64,000 bases of DNA, taken from contig CBDCBH010000002.1 of the NCBI GenBank assembly GCA_965214235.1, forward strand, positions 744,001 to 808,000, given 5' to 3'. The DNA comes from Ilyomonas sp965214235 (GTDB lineage Bacteria > Bacteroidota > Bacteroidia > Chitinophagales > Chitinophagaceae). A program made the translations under genes and the position numbers. How positions within the stretch are numbered: position 1 is the stretch's first letter; every line of letters starts with the position of its first letter. This document shows, in pieces, positions 9,091 to 17,579 of this stretch. The notes below the pieces were generated by a model. The model was not told the origin of the DNA and did no database searches. It worked only from the letters and a program-made list of their open reading frames with translations.

Positions 9091-9810
9091 CTATTTCTTT
9101 TCCATAGTAAAATAAATAAGCGCTCCCACCAAAAGCAAAGTTGTTGTATTCATATTACCAAGAAAGCCATTTAGTAATGGAGGATTAGTTGTGTATTCAT
9201 TCGTTCCAGGAGGCGCCGCTGCAGTCCCGCTTAAACCAAGTTGACTAAAAGATCTTGGAGACACTAAAAAAGCACCTAGTATCCATGGCATTACCTTTTT
9301 AAGATGAATCTCATTACCCCCGGCAATCTTACTTGCCAAGAGGGTAATTATTGTTCTAGGAAGTAACGTATCTTGAATTGTGTAAGTTGGCTGACCTGAC
9401 GGATCCAATATTGGGTTACCAGACGAATCTACATTTAGTATTACTTGAGGAGGGTACAACGCAGACACTAAAGTTTCTATGCCCAACTGAGTTGACATCG
9501 AATCATTTGATCCTCTAACTCTCTTTTTTAAAGAATTCAGATCATCCGAAACATTACTGAACGCGGTTTGCACTGATTTTTCAGATACCGGCTTCATTCT
9601 TTTTTGAAGATTTCGGCTTCTGTCTCGTCTTCCCGCTCTTCCTCTGTCTCTTGCTCTGTTCCTTCTCTTTCGTCTTGCCTCACTGTAATCTTCGGATTCA
9701 TTATAATCTTCATTATAGTCCTCATTATAATCTTCGTTATAGTCTTCGCTATAATCCTCATTATAATCTTCGTTGAAGTCCTCTTCGTTTGATGATTCGT
9801 AAAATGCCAT
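9091..9810 (-). CDS. acidic-repeat / basic-linker protein with C-terminal membrane segment
   Basis: The 239-residue protein has three zones. Residues about 8-43 are tandem NEDY/SEDY tetrapeptides, strongly acidic. Residues about 44-70 are Arg-rich (RRKRRNRARDRGRAGRRDRS). After a coiled-coil-like stretch and a Gly/Pro segment it ends with one hydrophobic helix (MNTTTLLLVGALIYF) and a short basic tail, i.e. a tail-anchor-like end. I do not recognise the family. It lies 67 bases upstream of the multidomain lytic gene and 77 bases downstream of the Cys-cluster gene, in one apparent operon. Opposite charge blocks suggest self-association or binding to a partner; that is inference. Confidence 0.75.
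   Translation of the reverse strand: MAFYESSNEEDFNEDYNEDYSEDYNEDYNEDYNEDYNESEDYSEARRKRRNRARDRGRAGRRDRSRNLQKRMKPVSEKSVQTAFSNVSDDLNSLKKRVRGSNDSMSTQLGIETLVSALYPPQVILNVDSSGNPILDPSGQPTYTIQDTLLPRTIITLLASKIAGGNEIHLKKVMPWILGAFLVSPRSFSQLGLSGTAAAPPGTNEYTTNPPLLNGFLGNMNTTTLLLVGALIYFTMEKK
9685..9789. repeat. 12-bp tandem repeat encoding NEDY units
   Basis: About eight imperfect copies of a 12-base unit (plus-strand form TTATARTCYTCR) run in tandem and encode the acidic N terminus of the gene at 9091-9810. The period is a multiple of three, so copy-number change would lengthen or shorten the protein without shifting the frame. Confidence 0.8.
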
Positions 9811-9887
9811 AATTGTTATGTTTTATCTGGTTAAAAAATGTTACAAAGTTTTAATTACAAGGCAACCTCTTAATCTGTTATGAAAGA

Positions 9888-10280
9888 TTATTTTACTTCT
9901 TTAATCTCCAGCCACGTTATTCTTTTCAGTGCTGGTAAAATCAGTTTGCGGAATAATTTTTCATCAGGCTTAAAAAAACCGGATTGTCCTTTTCCTCTGC
10001 ATTTTTCACATCGGTTATCTTCACCCCAGCAAGTAGAGCATGCACCTAAAGCTTTTGCTAAATCATCCAACTCATCAAGAACATCATTAAAGTCTTCATT
10101 CAATATCTGGGCAGCCGAGGCTAATTTTCTAAATTTAAGTTCCGCTTCTATATTCTTACTTTTGGGCTCTTTAGTATTAGAAGTATTTATTTGCTGAAAA
10201 AGTTCGGCAAACGGCGCCAGATCCGGGCGCTCAGAAACTACGCGTTCAATCAATTTATTGTAAAGCAAATTATTTTCCAT
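9888..10280 (-). CDS. small protein with CxxC zinc-ribbon-like cluster, 130 aa
   Basis: Soluble 130-residue protein. Its centre carries CSTCWGEDNRCEKCRGKG, two CxxC pairs about ten residues apart with a Gly-rich tail, similar to half of a DnaJ-type zinc finger; it probably binds one zinc ion. The N-terminal part is helical and acidic, and the C-terminal part (LFRKLILPALKRITWLEIKE) amphipathic. It lies 29 bases after the gene at 10310-10957 and belongs to the same leftward operon as the lytic protein. A chaperone or assembly-factor role is a guess based only on the zinc motif. Confidence 0.75.
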   Translation of the reverse strand: MENNLLYNKLIERVVSERPDLAPFAELFQQINTSNTKEPKSKNIEAELKFRKLASAAQILNEDFNDVLDELDDLAKALGACSTCWGEDNRCEKCRGKGQSGFFKPDEKLFRKLILPALKRITWLEIKEVK

Positions 10281-10309
10281 AACAAGTTAATTAATGAAAG
10301 CATTCAGGA

Positions 10310-10957
10310 TTAATTATCAATAAGAGCTTCGCCCAACCATTCAGCTTGTCTGTCTATATCGTCTGAATACGGCATTGCTTCAGAAATCTTCGGATCAGGA
10401 ATTATATTTTTATCGTCTAATTCTATCAAAGCTTTTTGTATAGTTTGCAGAAGAAGCCTCAAAAAAATAGAAACCGGAATTAAGGTTACGTTACCATCCT
10501 TGACAAGCGGAGCTGTACCATTTCCTACTCCAAGAGCAGCACGTGTTAAGGCGGTTTGTGCTTGAGGATTCTGCATTAAAGAAAGCGTTTTACTGGTGGC
10601 AGGCAGAAATTTTTTTTGCAACTGATCATTACCAACTTTTGCTAAACTGTTACCTAACTTGGCGCCTACTGGACCTCCAACATACCCTCCTACTGCACTG
10701 CCAACAGTTTTTGTAATTTCTGGGTGTTCTGCAAGAAATTTTAATGAGCCCGTTCCAATACTTTTTCCAACATTACCGACAGTATTTATAAAGCTTTCTG
10801 CGTATTCTTCAGGTGCTTGGTTAATTATCTTTTCCAGAATGTCTTCAAGTTCGCCTTCAGATAAATTTGGATAAATATCACCCAAGATGAAAATCAGAGC
10901 ATCATAATAGTCGTCTTCAGTTAGATTATCGTCAATACTGTATATTTCTTCTAACAT
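10310..10957 (-). CDS. hypothetical protein, 215 aa, glycine-rich central segment
   Basis: First gene of the leftward four-gene unit. The N terminus is acidic (MLEEIYSIDDNLTEDDYYDA). The centre holds a Gly-rich amphipathic stretch (VGSAVGGYVGGPVGAKLG) that could insert into or bind a membrane, followed by Ala/Leu-rich helices. The C terminus is again acidic. There is no signal peptide and no catalytic motif. The family is unknown to me. Its position at the head of an operon ending in the multidomain hydrolase suggests a structural or delivery role; that is inference. Confidence 0.7.
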   Translation of the reverse strand: MLEEIYSIDDNLTEDDYYDALIFILGDIYPNLSEGELEDILEKIINQAPEEYAESFINTVGNVGKSIGTGSLKFLAEHPEITKTVGSAVGGYVGGPVGAKLGNSLAKVGNDQLQKKFLPATSKTLSLMQNPQAQTALTRAALGVGNGTAPLVKDGNVTLIPVSIFLRLLLQTIQKALIELDDKNIIPDPKISEAMPYSDDIDRQAEWLGEALIDN

Positions 10958-11502
10958 AACTATATATTATTATAACAAGTGATTGCAATGATTTTGCAGA
11001 GAACATGTTTGTGTCGTAATCCTTTTTGAAACTAGAAACAGATTTTATAATTAAGGTTTAAACTATCTATCAGGGTATTATGTAAATGGACGAATGGTAT
11101 GACAAACTTTACATTAACAATTACTATCAGTAATTAAACCTTGCTGTTGGGGTTCTTCTTAAATGATTTGATAAGATAAAAGTAATAATATTTTTAAACT
11201 TTTATTTTTTTTCTTTAAAATATCAAATAAATAGTAGTTGGAATATGAAATAATCATACATTAGCTCAATATTAGCTACAAGCTTATTCCAAGACAATTC
11301 AACGAACTATTGGAACGAACCAACATAAACGATTGTACCTTCTTTTTTTATTCATTTTTATGATTTATTATGGTCTTCAGTGATAATGGGTAGTTTCTTC
11401 TATTAAATAAAATACCATTTACAGTATAGGGTTTCTTGTGAAGTAACAGCATGTGTGCTACTAAATTTTAGAAAACACTAACTTAACCTCAATTGTTTTA
11501 TT
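10958..11502. other. divergent intergenic region, 545 bp
   Basis: AT-rich spacer between the leftward unit starting at 10957 and the rightward unit starting at 11503. It must hold promoters for both, but I see no perfect TAnnTTTG box next to either start, no RNA gene and no reading frame worth calling. Confidence 0.6.
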
Positions 11503-12816
11503 ATGTTTAACAATGTAGCCGTTGATGTGTTTTTAGGTTTAACATTCGTTTTTTTACTGTATAGCCTTTTAGCCACTATTATTCAAGAAGCTATTGCAGC
11601 AATATTAAACCTAAGGGCCGCTGTGCTTGTTAAAGCAGTTAGAACGATGCTTAATGATAGAGAATCCCAAAACCTTGATAGAAACTTTGTAATTAACCTT
11701 TTTCAGCGAATTAGAATCGCTTTTGATAACCAGTGGAATTATCTAACATGCCATCTACCAGATAAATCATTAGCAAAAGCATTTTATAAACATCCAAGCA
11801 TTAAATATTTAAGTACAAGCAGTTTAAGGAGCAAACCATCTTATATTAATCCTGCAAACTTTTCCTCTACACTCATAAAGATTCTAAGGGGAAGATTTTA
11901 TGATGGTAGTACCCCTGACCTTATTGCTATCTATCGGAAGCTCTATCCACAAGTAGATAACCAACTTCCAATTGTTACTGTTGGCATGACCGAGCCGGTA
12001 ACTGCAGAAATTAAACCTGAAACACTAGACCAATTGCGTCAGCTATATGTTGACGCAAACCAAGATATCGATAAATTCAAGTCTTTACTTGAAGATTGGT
12101 TTAATGATACAATGGACAGAGCAAATGGTTGGTACAAAAGACAAACTAAGCGCATACTTTTTTTTATAGGATTATTTATAGCCCTATTAGGTAATGTGGA
12201 TACTATTAAGATTTACAAAATCTTAGCGACAAATCAAACGGCAAGGGAACAAATGGTTCAATTGTCTACCCAGGCGCAAAATAAATACAGCAGTATAATT
12301 GGTCATGATAGTATTCAGTTATCAAAATTTGACAGCACTACTTATGTTACTGTTGAGTCAGATGTAAACAGTGCAGGCAGCATATTAGGCATTGGCTGGC
12401 TTTCCGATTCAAATTTTAATGAATTCAAAAAATTGATGACGACAAAACGCAAACTCGATAAACAGTTAGATAGTATCAGATCTAAAAATCCTTCATCACC
12501 TACATTGACTATTATTGGACAACAATATAAAGATTTGAATCAGCAATTTATACCATTAGCAAATGAAGTTAATTTTAAAGAAACTAACAGGTACTCAATT
12601 CTTGGCTGGCTTATAACTGCACTTGCACTCACTCTTGGCGCTCCTTTTTGGTTCGATCTGCTGAATAAATTTATGAGTCTGCGTTCAACAGGTGCAAAAC
12701 CAACCGCAAATGATTCTAACACTATTTCAAATGATTTAAATGATACTACCATGCAGGCTCAACCAATAAACGTAGCTGTAAATCCAAATACTAAGGAAGA
12801 GGAGGCCGTTGGATAG
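11503..12816 (+). CDS. membrane protein of unknown function, 437 aa
   Basis: Three hydrophobic segments are visible: residues about 6-32 (VFLGLTFVFLLYSLLATIIQ), about 217-236 (ILFFIGLFIALLGNV) and about 365-385 (ILGWLITALALTLGAPFWF). The stretch between the second and third segments is hydrophilic and probably lies outside the cytoplasm. The tail after the last segment is polar and Asn/Thr-rich. No catalytic motif is visible. The gene overlaps the start region of the next one (stop at 12814-12816, next ATG at 12818), so the two are probably translated together. A membrane protein paired with a cell-wall-type hydrolase could be a holin-like, immunity or anchoring partner; the sequence does not decide. 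Confidence 0.75.
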   Translation: MFNNVAVDVFLGLTFVFLLYSLLATIIQEAIAAILNLRAAVLVKAVRTMLNDRESQNLDRNFVINLFQRIRIAFDNQWNYLTCHLPDKSLAKAFYKHPSIKYLSTSSLRSKPSYINPANFSSTLIKILRGRFYDGSTPDLIAIYRKLYPQVDNQLPIVTVGMTEPVTAEIKPETLDQLRQLYVDANQDIDKFKSLLEDWFNDTMDRANGWYKRQTKRILFFIGLFIALLGNVDTIKIYKILATNQTAREQMVQLSTQAQNKYSSIIGHDSIQLSKFDSTTYVTVESDVNSAGSILGIGWLSDSNFNEFKKLMTTKRKLDKQLDSIRSKNPSSPTLTIIGQQYKDLNQQFIPLANEVNFKETNRYSILGWLITALALTLGAPFWFDLLNKFMSLRSTGAKPTANDSNTISNDLNDTTMQAQPINVAVNPNTKEEEAVG

Positions 12817-12817
12817 A

Positions 12818-13783
12818 ATGGAAAAATTAATTGTAAGCGCTAAAAAGCTGAATAAAAGAAGTATTATTCCGTCAATTTTACCAGATAGTAACAATATTGC
12901 AGGGGAAGTATTTCAGAAGTATACGTTTAACGGGATCGAAATAAAGCCTGTACCTAACCCCGCCTTGGGTAAATGGTTTCAAGACCAGGATGGGTACTTT
13001 TACTGGGGTGGCGGCTTAAATATCGTTGGACCGGCCGGTGATGACACAAATCAATTAATTCAGCCAGCAGTTGTTTTCCCTGTGCAAACAAATGTAACAA
13101 CATCAATTAAAACCAAGATTGAAGAGGTGGTTAATGCATTCGAGACAGATTCAGTTACCGGTAATTATGCAGGACTTGTAAAAAATAGAGACTATTATGA
13201 TCCCATTACTAAAACAACCATCGTACAGATTAGTTATGGTCGTTCTCAAACCACAGAATTTGGCAACTTAAAAAACTTAGTTCAGGATTATGTAGATGCG
13301 CAAGGTATGTATGCTGTCCAGTTGAAGCCTTATTTAGGCAAGATTGGCAACAAGCCAAGCCTCAGTACAAATGCTATCTTTTGTATGGCATTGATAGATG
13401 CAGGTAAAAAAGATACTATTATGAGGATATGTCAAGATTCTTTTTTTGATAAAAAGTATTATGAACCCGCGTTTAGCTGGTTTACTGAAAATGGTTTTAC
13501 TACAAATTTAAGTTTGCTTGTTATATATGATAGTTGGATTCAATCTGGGCAAATTCTGCATTTTCTTACTCAAAAGTTCTTGACCAAAACACCTATCATG
13601 AACGGAGATGAGAAGGAATGGATAATTAATTATGTAGAGGTAAGGCAAAACTGGCTTGCAGCTAGCAGCAATATTCTTTTAAGAAATACGGTTTATAGAA
13701 CAGAATGTTTTCATCAGCAGATACTTAATGGTAATTGGAATTTAAAACAAAAAATAATGGCTAATGCTGTAATTGTAGCATAG
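12818..13783 (+). CDS. GH46-like chitosanase / wall-glycan hydrolase
   Basis: Residues about 90-320 carry motifs of the GH46-like chitosanase group: FETDSVTGNYAGL with the probable catalytic Glu, ISYGRSQTTEFGNL, LLVIYDSWIQSG, YVEVRQNWLA and NTVYRTECF. A short N-terminal module (LGKWFQDQDGYFYWGGGLN) resembles a small SH3-like domain found on other Bacteroidota hydrolases. There is no signal peptide, as for the large hydrolase nearby. I chose the ATG at 12818; a TTG at 12809, 4 bases after GGAGG (12800-12804), is a plausible alternative that adds three residues. The chain ends at a TAG whose G belongs to the adjacent inverted-repeat element, so that insertion may have trimmed or replaced the original C terminus. 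True substrate (chitosan or peptidoglycan glycan) is not decided. Confidence 0.8.
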   Translation: MEKLIVSAKKLNKRSIIPSILPDSNNIAGEVFQKYTFNGIEIKPVPNPALGKWFQDQDGYFYWGGGLNIVGPAGDDTNQLIQPAVVFPVQTNVTTSIKTKIEEVVNAFETDSVTGNYAGLVKNRDYYDPITKTTIVQISYGRSQTTEFGNLKNLVQDYVDAQGMYAVQLKPYLGKIGNKPSLSTNAIFCMALIDAGKKDTIMRICQDSFFDKKYYEPAFSWFTENGFTTNLSLLVIYDSWIQSGQILHFLTQKFLTKTPIMNGDEKEWIINYVEVRQNWLAASSNILLRNTVYRTECFHQQILNGNWNLKQKIMANAVIVA

Positions 13784-13894
13784 AACCTGTTTAGAGTTTT
13801 TTCCGTAAGCTTTTGACTTTAAAAGTGTTAAGAAATTGCTGAAAAAGGGCAAAACGCTAAGAGCTAACCCTTTATAAAAATTCTAAACAGGTTC
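13783..13894. mobile_element. MITE-like inverted-repeat element, 112 bp
   Basis: GAACCTGTTTAGA (13783-13795) is repeated as its exact complement at 13882-13894. Counting inward the match extends to 19 bases with one mismatch. The interior is non-coding. Short length, good terminal repeats and no coding capacity fit a MITE mobilised by a transposase elsewhere. The ends resemble those I associate with IS982-type elements of Bacteroidota, from memory. No clear target duplication is seen. Confidence 0.55.
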
Positions 13895-14846
13895 ATTTTA
13901 ACACATGAACAACAGATATAAGCGAATTAAAATACAACAAATAAATAGCGTATTGTCATTAAAACGGTTTTAGAAACCAACTTGTATTCCTGCTCTAGTA
14001 AATAAATACTTATTTATTTTAAGTAACACTGAAAAATTGTTAATGTTTATTCAGTTAGTAGAGTTCACAATCTAACCGAGGAACCTCTGCTTGTAAGCCA
14101 AATGCTTATGCTTGGACAAGCGCTGCTGAAAAGATCTGTCACTACATTCCTTTTTTAATTTGAATTAGAATAAGCTGTTAGCAATCATTTTCTACCGATT
14201 TTAAAGATAATATTTATAAGGGTGGTTGTAACAAGAAACTCTAAATAAAGTCCAATTTTAAGGTAAATCATATATGTATCTCTTGAATTAAAGTATTACC
14301 TTTAGCAGGTGGTAGGAAGCCATAAAAAGCGATAATAGGAAATTTCAATTTTCAGTGATCAATACTGACGCATATTTGACACATTCCTTATGCAATCAAT
14401 TGATTTACAATAACCTACGAATCCAGTCCTGGGCACATTCAAAAATTATTTGAACCAATGATATGCAAGTTTCTTTATTGTTTTATGTATTAAATAGTGG
14501 CGCCCTTCCCGCCTGTATCTAATAACGATCACACAAAATTTATACACACTTTTTTTTGGAAGGATCCTTGTAATTGGGCATATTATCTTCGTATAAAGGT
14601 TTCAATTTAAGAGAACATTTAATTTCGTAATCCTGTAACAAAAAGGCAACTTTATTTTACTTGCTTTTTTCCAATTGTTATGCAACGAAAGGAAACGTAG
14701 CTTGCCTTGATTCCCCAAATAACTACTTAACGTTTAGAAGAGCGTTATCTAAAAAGCTTCACTTTAAAAGATGGATAGGAATTGATGTTAACACTTAAAA
14801 CCAATTAACAACAAATTTTAGTTTTAGTACAGTTTTAGTAATAAAG
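13895..14846. other. non-coding stretch, about 950 bp
   Basis: AT-rich sequence with stop codons in all frames. I see no gene, RNA or repeat that I can name between the MITE-like element and the tRNA terminator. It could be decayed mobile DNA at the island edge. Confidence 0.5.
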
Positions 14847-14876
14847 AAAGTGCTACAAGTTTTTCTGTAACACTTT
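14847..14876 (-). terminator. hairpin downstream of tRNA-Ala
   Basis: AAAGTGCTACA (14847-14857) pairs with TGTAACACTTT (14866-14876) with one mismatch and an 8-base loop. Read on the minus strand it follows the tRNA gene by 10 bases and is followed by CTTTATT, so a weak intrinsic terminator for the tRNA transcript is likely. Confidence 0.5.
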
Positions 14877-14886
14877 GGAAATCAAG

Positions 14887-14959
<73 letters not shown>

Positions 14960-15061
14960 TTTTGTTTTTACTTCACTTTTTATTATATCAACTGAACTAA
15001 TTACTCTTTTTAAAAGACGGCAAAAATAAAAGCATTACGCGTTCTTCCAAAAATAATACAG

Positions 15062-15298
15062 CTATTTAATTTCTTCAAAATCTATGTAATCGCTATCAGT
15101 GCTATCCTTTTTTTTTGATGTAGCGGAGGCGCGGTTATTTTTACTACCATTAGGTTGCGGGGCTTGCTCCTGTTGCATTTGCTGTACACGGTCGCGCACG
15201 GCAGAAGACACTTTAGTAACCGGCACAATAATACTGAACACCAATTTATAAACGAGGTAAATAATAATGATAGCAAAAATGAGTTCGGATAATTGCAT
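15062..15298 (-). CDS. DUF4834 family small membrane protein
   Basis: The 78-residue protein starts at MQLSELIFAIIIIYLVYKLV, a single N-terminal membrane helix, followed by a short cytoplasmic tail rich in Gln, Lys, Ser and Asp that ends DYIDFEEIK. This shape and ending fit the DUF4834 family, a small conserved protein of Bacteroidota of unknown function. A longer frame to 15331 exists, but a perfect -7 box at 15306-15313 lies inside that extension and only 7 bases before the ATG at 15298, which supports the shorter form. It is divergent from rimP. Confidence 0.8.
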   Translation of the reverse strand: MQLSELIFAIIIIYLVYKLVFSIIVPVTKVSSAVRDRVQQMQQEQAPQPNGSKNNRASATSKKKDSTDSDYIDFEEIK

Positions 15299-15305
15299 GA
15301 GGTTA

Positions 15306-15313
15306 CAAAGATA
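15306..15313 (-). promoter_or_regulatory. -7 box for the DUF4834 gene
   Basis: CAAAGATA (minus strand TATCTTTG) matches the Bacteroidota -7 consensus TAnnTTTG. It lies 7 bases before the ATG at 15298, so the transcript would have almost no leader. Confidence 0.5.
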
Positions 15314-15378
15314 ACCACATGCTTTATGCACTTATTAAAAACAAATTACTTTTTTGCAAACGGTTAACACGTTGTGTA

Positions 15379-15410
15379 TTTGGAGGCTTGCCGCCATTTT
15401 ATTACTTTTG
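15379..15410 (+). promoter_or_regulatory. sigma-ABfr-type promoter of the rimP operon
   Basis: TTTG (15379-15382), 20 bases, then TACTTTTG (15403-15410). Both boxes and the spacing match the Bacteroidota housekeeping promoter. Transcription should begin near 15416, giving a leader of about 50 bases before the rimP ATG at 15467 and excluding the longer rimP frame that starts at 15374. Confidence 0.8.
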
Positions 15411-15430
15411 CACCGGAAAAAATGATTGAA

Positions 15431-15449
15431 GGGAACGGGAGCCGTTCCC
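15431..15449 (+). promoter_or_regulatory. leader hairpin of the rimP-nusA-infB operon
   Basis: GGGAACGG (15431-15438), loop GAG, CCGTTCCC (15442-15449): a perfect 8-bp GC-rich stem in the predicted leader, followed by TTCTGTTTTAT. It could be an attenuator or a binding site for control by the operon's own products (NusA acts on such hairpins). The structure is seen; the function is inferred. Confidence 0.55.
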
Positions 15450-15466
15450 TTCTGTTTTATCGTAAC

Positions 15467-15937
15467 ATGACGTTAGCCGAACAATTACAGACAATTGAAT
15501 CATTCATTGAGCAAATTCTTAACGAAGAGCGGGAGTTTTTTTTGGTTTCGTTGCGCATTAAGCCAACTAATAATGTGAAAGTTTATCTGGATGGCGATGC
15601 GGGTTTACCCATTGAAAAATGTGTTTACTTCAATCGAAAATTATACAAGCTGATTGAAGAGAAACATTTATTTCCTGAAGACGATTTTTCGCTGGAAGTT
15701 TCTTCACCCGGGGTTGACGAACCTTTACAATGGCAACGCCAATACAAAAAAAATATTGGCAGAACCATTGAAGTGATTTTTAAAGACGACACAAAAAAAA
15801 CAGGAAAATTATTGCAGGTCGCCGATGCCGATGTTATTATTGAAGAAACCTTTGGCAAAGGCAAAAAAAAAGGCACACAGCAAACTATTATTCCGTTTGA
15901 AAATATAAAAACAACAACCGTTCAAACACAATTTTAA
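15467..15937 (+). CDS. rimP: ribosome maturation factor RimP
   Basis: Assists late assembly of the 30S ribosomal subunit. The 156-residue product has the RimP N-domain (FFLVSLRIKPTNNVKVYLDG, then the conserved SLEVSSPGVDEPL) and the C-terminal SH3-like domain (RTIEVIFKDDTKKTGKLL). Length is normal. The start at 15467 follows from the promoter at 15379-15410. It is first in the rimP-nusA-infB operon, an order kept across many bacteria. Confidence 0.93.
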   Translation: MTLAEQLQTIESFIEQILNEEREFFLVSLRIKPTNNVKVYLDGDAGLPIEKCVYFNRKLYKLIEEKHLFPEDDFSLEVSSPGVDEPLQWQRQYKKNIGRTIEVIFKDDTKKTGKLLQVADADVIIEETFGKGKKKGTQQTIIPFENIKTTTVQTQF

Positions 15938-15994
15938 AACGTAAGATGCTTTGGCTTTATACCATTCATGTTATATTAAAAATCTTACATTGCT

Positions 15995-17242
15995 ATGGCA
16001 AGTATTAATTTGATAGATGCCTTTCAGGAATTTAAAGATGCTGAAAACATTGACCGACCCACTATGATGAAAGTAGTGGAAGATGTTTTTAAAACATTAC
16101 TTCGTAAAAAATACGGAAGCGATGAAAATTTTGACGTAATTGTAAACGCCGAAAAAGGCGACCTTGAAATTTTTCGCCGCCGCATGATTGTGGAAGATGG
16201 TGAAGTAATGGACCCTTTAGCCGAAGTTGAATATACCGAAGCGGTAAAAATTGAACCCGACTTTGAAGTAGGTGAAGAATTGTTTCAGGAAATGGATATT
16301 CTCGATTTCGGCAGACGCGCTATCCTCGCGGCAAAGCAAACCCTGGCAAGCCGTATCTCCGATTTGAAGAAGAATGTTTTGGTAAAAAAGTATGGTGACA
16401 GAATAAACGAAATCATCAATGCAGAAGTCTACCAGGTGTGGAAAAAAGAAGTATTATTGTTGGATGAAGAAGGCAACGAATTAATTCTTCCCAAGTCGGA
16501 ACAAATTCCGCAGGATTTCTTTAAAAAAGGAGAAAGTATAAGAGCCATTGTTCGCCGGGTTGATTTAAAAAACAGCTCGCCTGTTATTATTGTAAGCCGC
16601 ACGGCGCCTGAATTTCTGGCAAAGCTTTTAGAGATAGAAGTACCCGAAATTTTTGATGGTTTAATCACCATTCGTAAAATTGTTCGTGAGCCTGGTGAGC
16701 GTGCAAAAGTGGCGGTAGAAAGTTTTGATGATCGTATTGATCCTGTGGGCGCCTGCGTAGGTATGAAGGGCAGCCGTATTCACGGTATTGTGCGCGAATT
16801 GAAAAACGAAAATATTGATGTGATCAATTTCACAGCCAATGTTCAGTTACTCATTCAACGCTCGTTAACACCGGCAAAAATAAGTTACATGAATTTAGAC
16901 ACTGAGCAAAAACAAGCAGATGTGTATTTAAAAGCCGACCAGGTTTCGCTTGCCATTGGCAGACGCGGTGTGAATATTAAGTTAGCGCAGGAACTTACCG
17001 GTTATGATATTGATGTGTTTCGTGAAAACGAAGGACAGGAAGAAGAATATGATATTGATTTGGATGAATTTGCTGACGAAATTGAACCCTGGATTATTGA
17101 TGAACTAAAACGGGTTGGTTGCGATACGGCAAGAAGCGTATTGAACTTAAGCGCCGAAGAGTTGGAACGCCGAACCGATTTGGAAAAAGAAACAATTACA
17201 GATGTTATTAGTGTGTTGCAAACAGAGTTTGACCGCGGCTAA
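15995..17242 (+). CDS. nusA: transcription termination/antitermination protein NusA
   Basis: Binds RNA polymerase and nascent RNA and controls pausing, termination and antitermination. The 415-residue product has the N-terminal polymerase-binding domain, the S1 domain (residues about 130-200) and two KH domains, including DPVGACVGMKGSRIHGIVREL and VSLAIGRRGVNIKLAQELTG. The C terminus ends with a single acidic helix-hairpin-helix segment, shorter than the two acidic repeats of the E. coli protein, as in other Bacteroidota. It starts 57 bases after rimP. Confidence 0.96.
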   Translation: MASINLIDAFQEFKDAENIDRPTMMKVVEDVFKTLLRKKYGSDENFDVIVNAEKGDLEIFRRRMIVEDGEVMDPLAEVEYTEAVKIEPDFEVGEELFQEMDILDFGRRAILAAKQTLASRISDLKKNVLVKKYGDRINEIINAEVYQVWKKEVLLLDEEGNELILPKSEQIPQDFFKKGESIRAIVRRVDLKNSSPVIIVSRTAPEFLAKLLEIEVPEIFDGLITIRKIVREPGERAKVAVESFDDRIDPVGACVGMKGSRIHGIVRELKNENIDVINFTANVQLLIQRSLTPAKISYMNLDTEQKQADVYLKADQVSLAIGRRGVNIKLAQELTGYDIDVFRENEGQEEEYDIDLDEFADEIEPWIIDELKRVGCDTARSVLNLSAEELERRTDLEKETITDVISVLQTEFDRG

Positions 17243-17579
17243 TCATTGCATTTGTTTATGGTAAAAAATTTAATGTTGGCACAAATTTGTGTTTATTATT
17301 CGCTGTAATTCTTTCTTTGAAAAATAGTTACCTGTGTTTTATAAATGATGTTTCACGCATCTTTTATTTTATTCAGAAATTATATAGATTGGTGCAAAAA
17401 ATAACCTTTGTAAAAAGTTATTTTTGCTTATTGTTTTAATCTGCTCTTACTTAAAAAACAAACGTAACATACATAGCAAAAATATAATTTGCTATCTTGT
17501 TTTTTAGATATAAACTTTACAAAAAATTAAAAGAAGCTGCTGCAAAACCTGCCGCAGCAATGACAAATAAAAACACTGA
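17243..17579 (+). other. nusA-infB spacer, 337 bp
   Basis: Very AT-rich and non-coding. A box-like AACCTTTG near 17404-17411 is one mismatch from the -7 consensus, so infB may have its own promoter, but no -33 element is clear. A small GCTGC..GCAGC hairpin lies just before infB. Confidence 0.4.

Noticed and set aside
10958..11502. Riboswitch or small RNA in the divergent spacer
   Set aside because: No strong stem-loops or known motif seen; plain AT-rich sequence.
15374..15466. N-terminal extension of RimP
   Set aside because: The strong promoter at 15379-15410 lies inside it, so it cannot be translated from that transcript.
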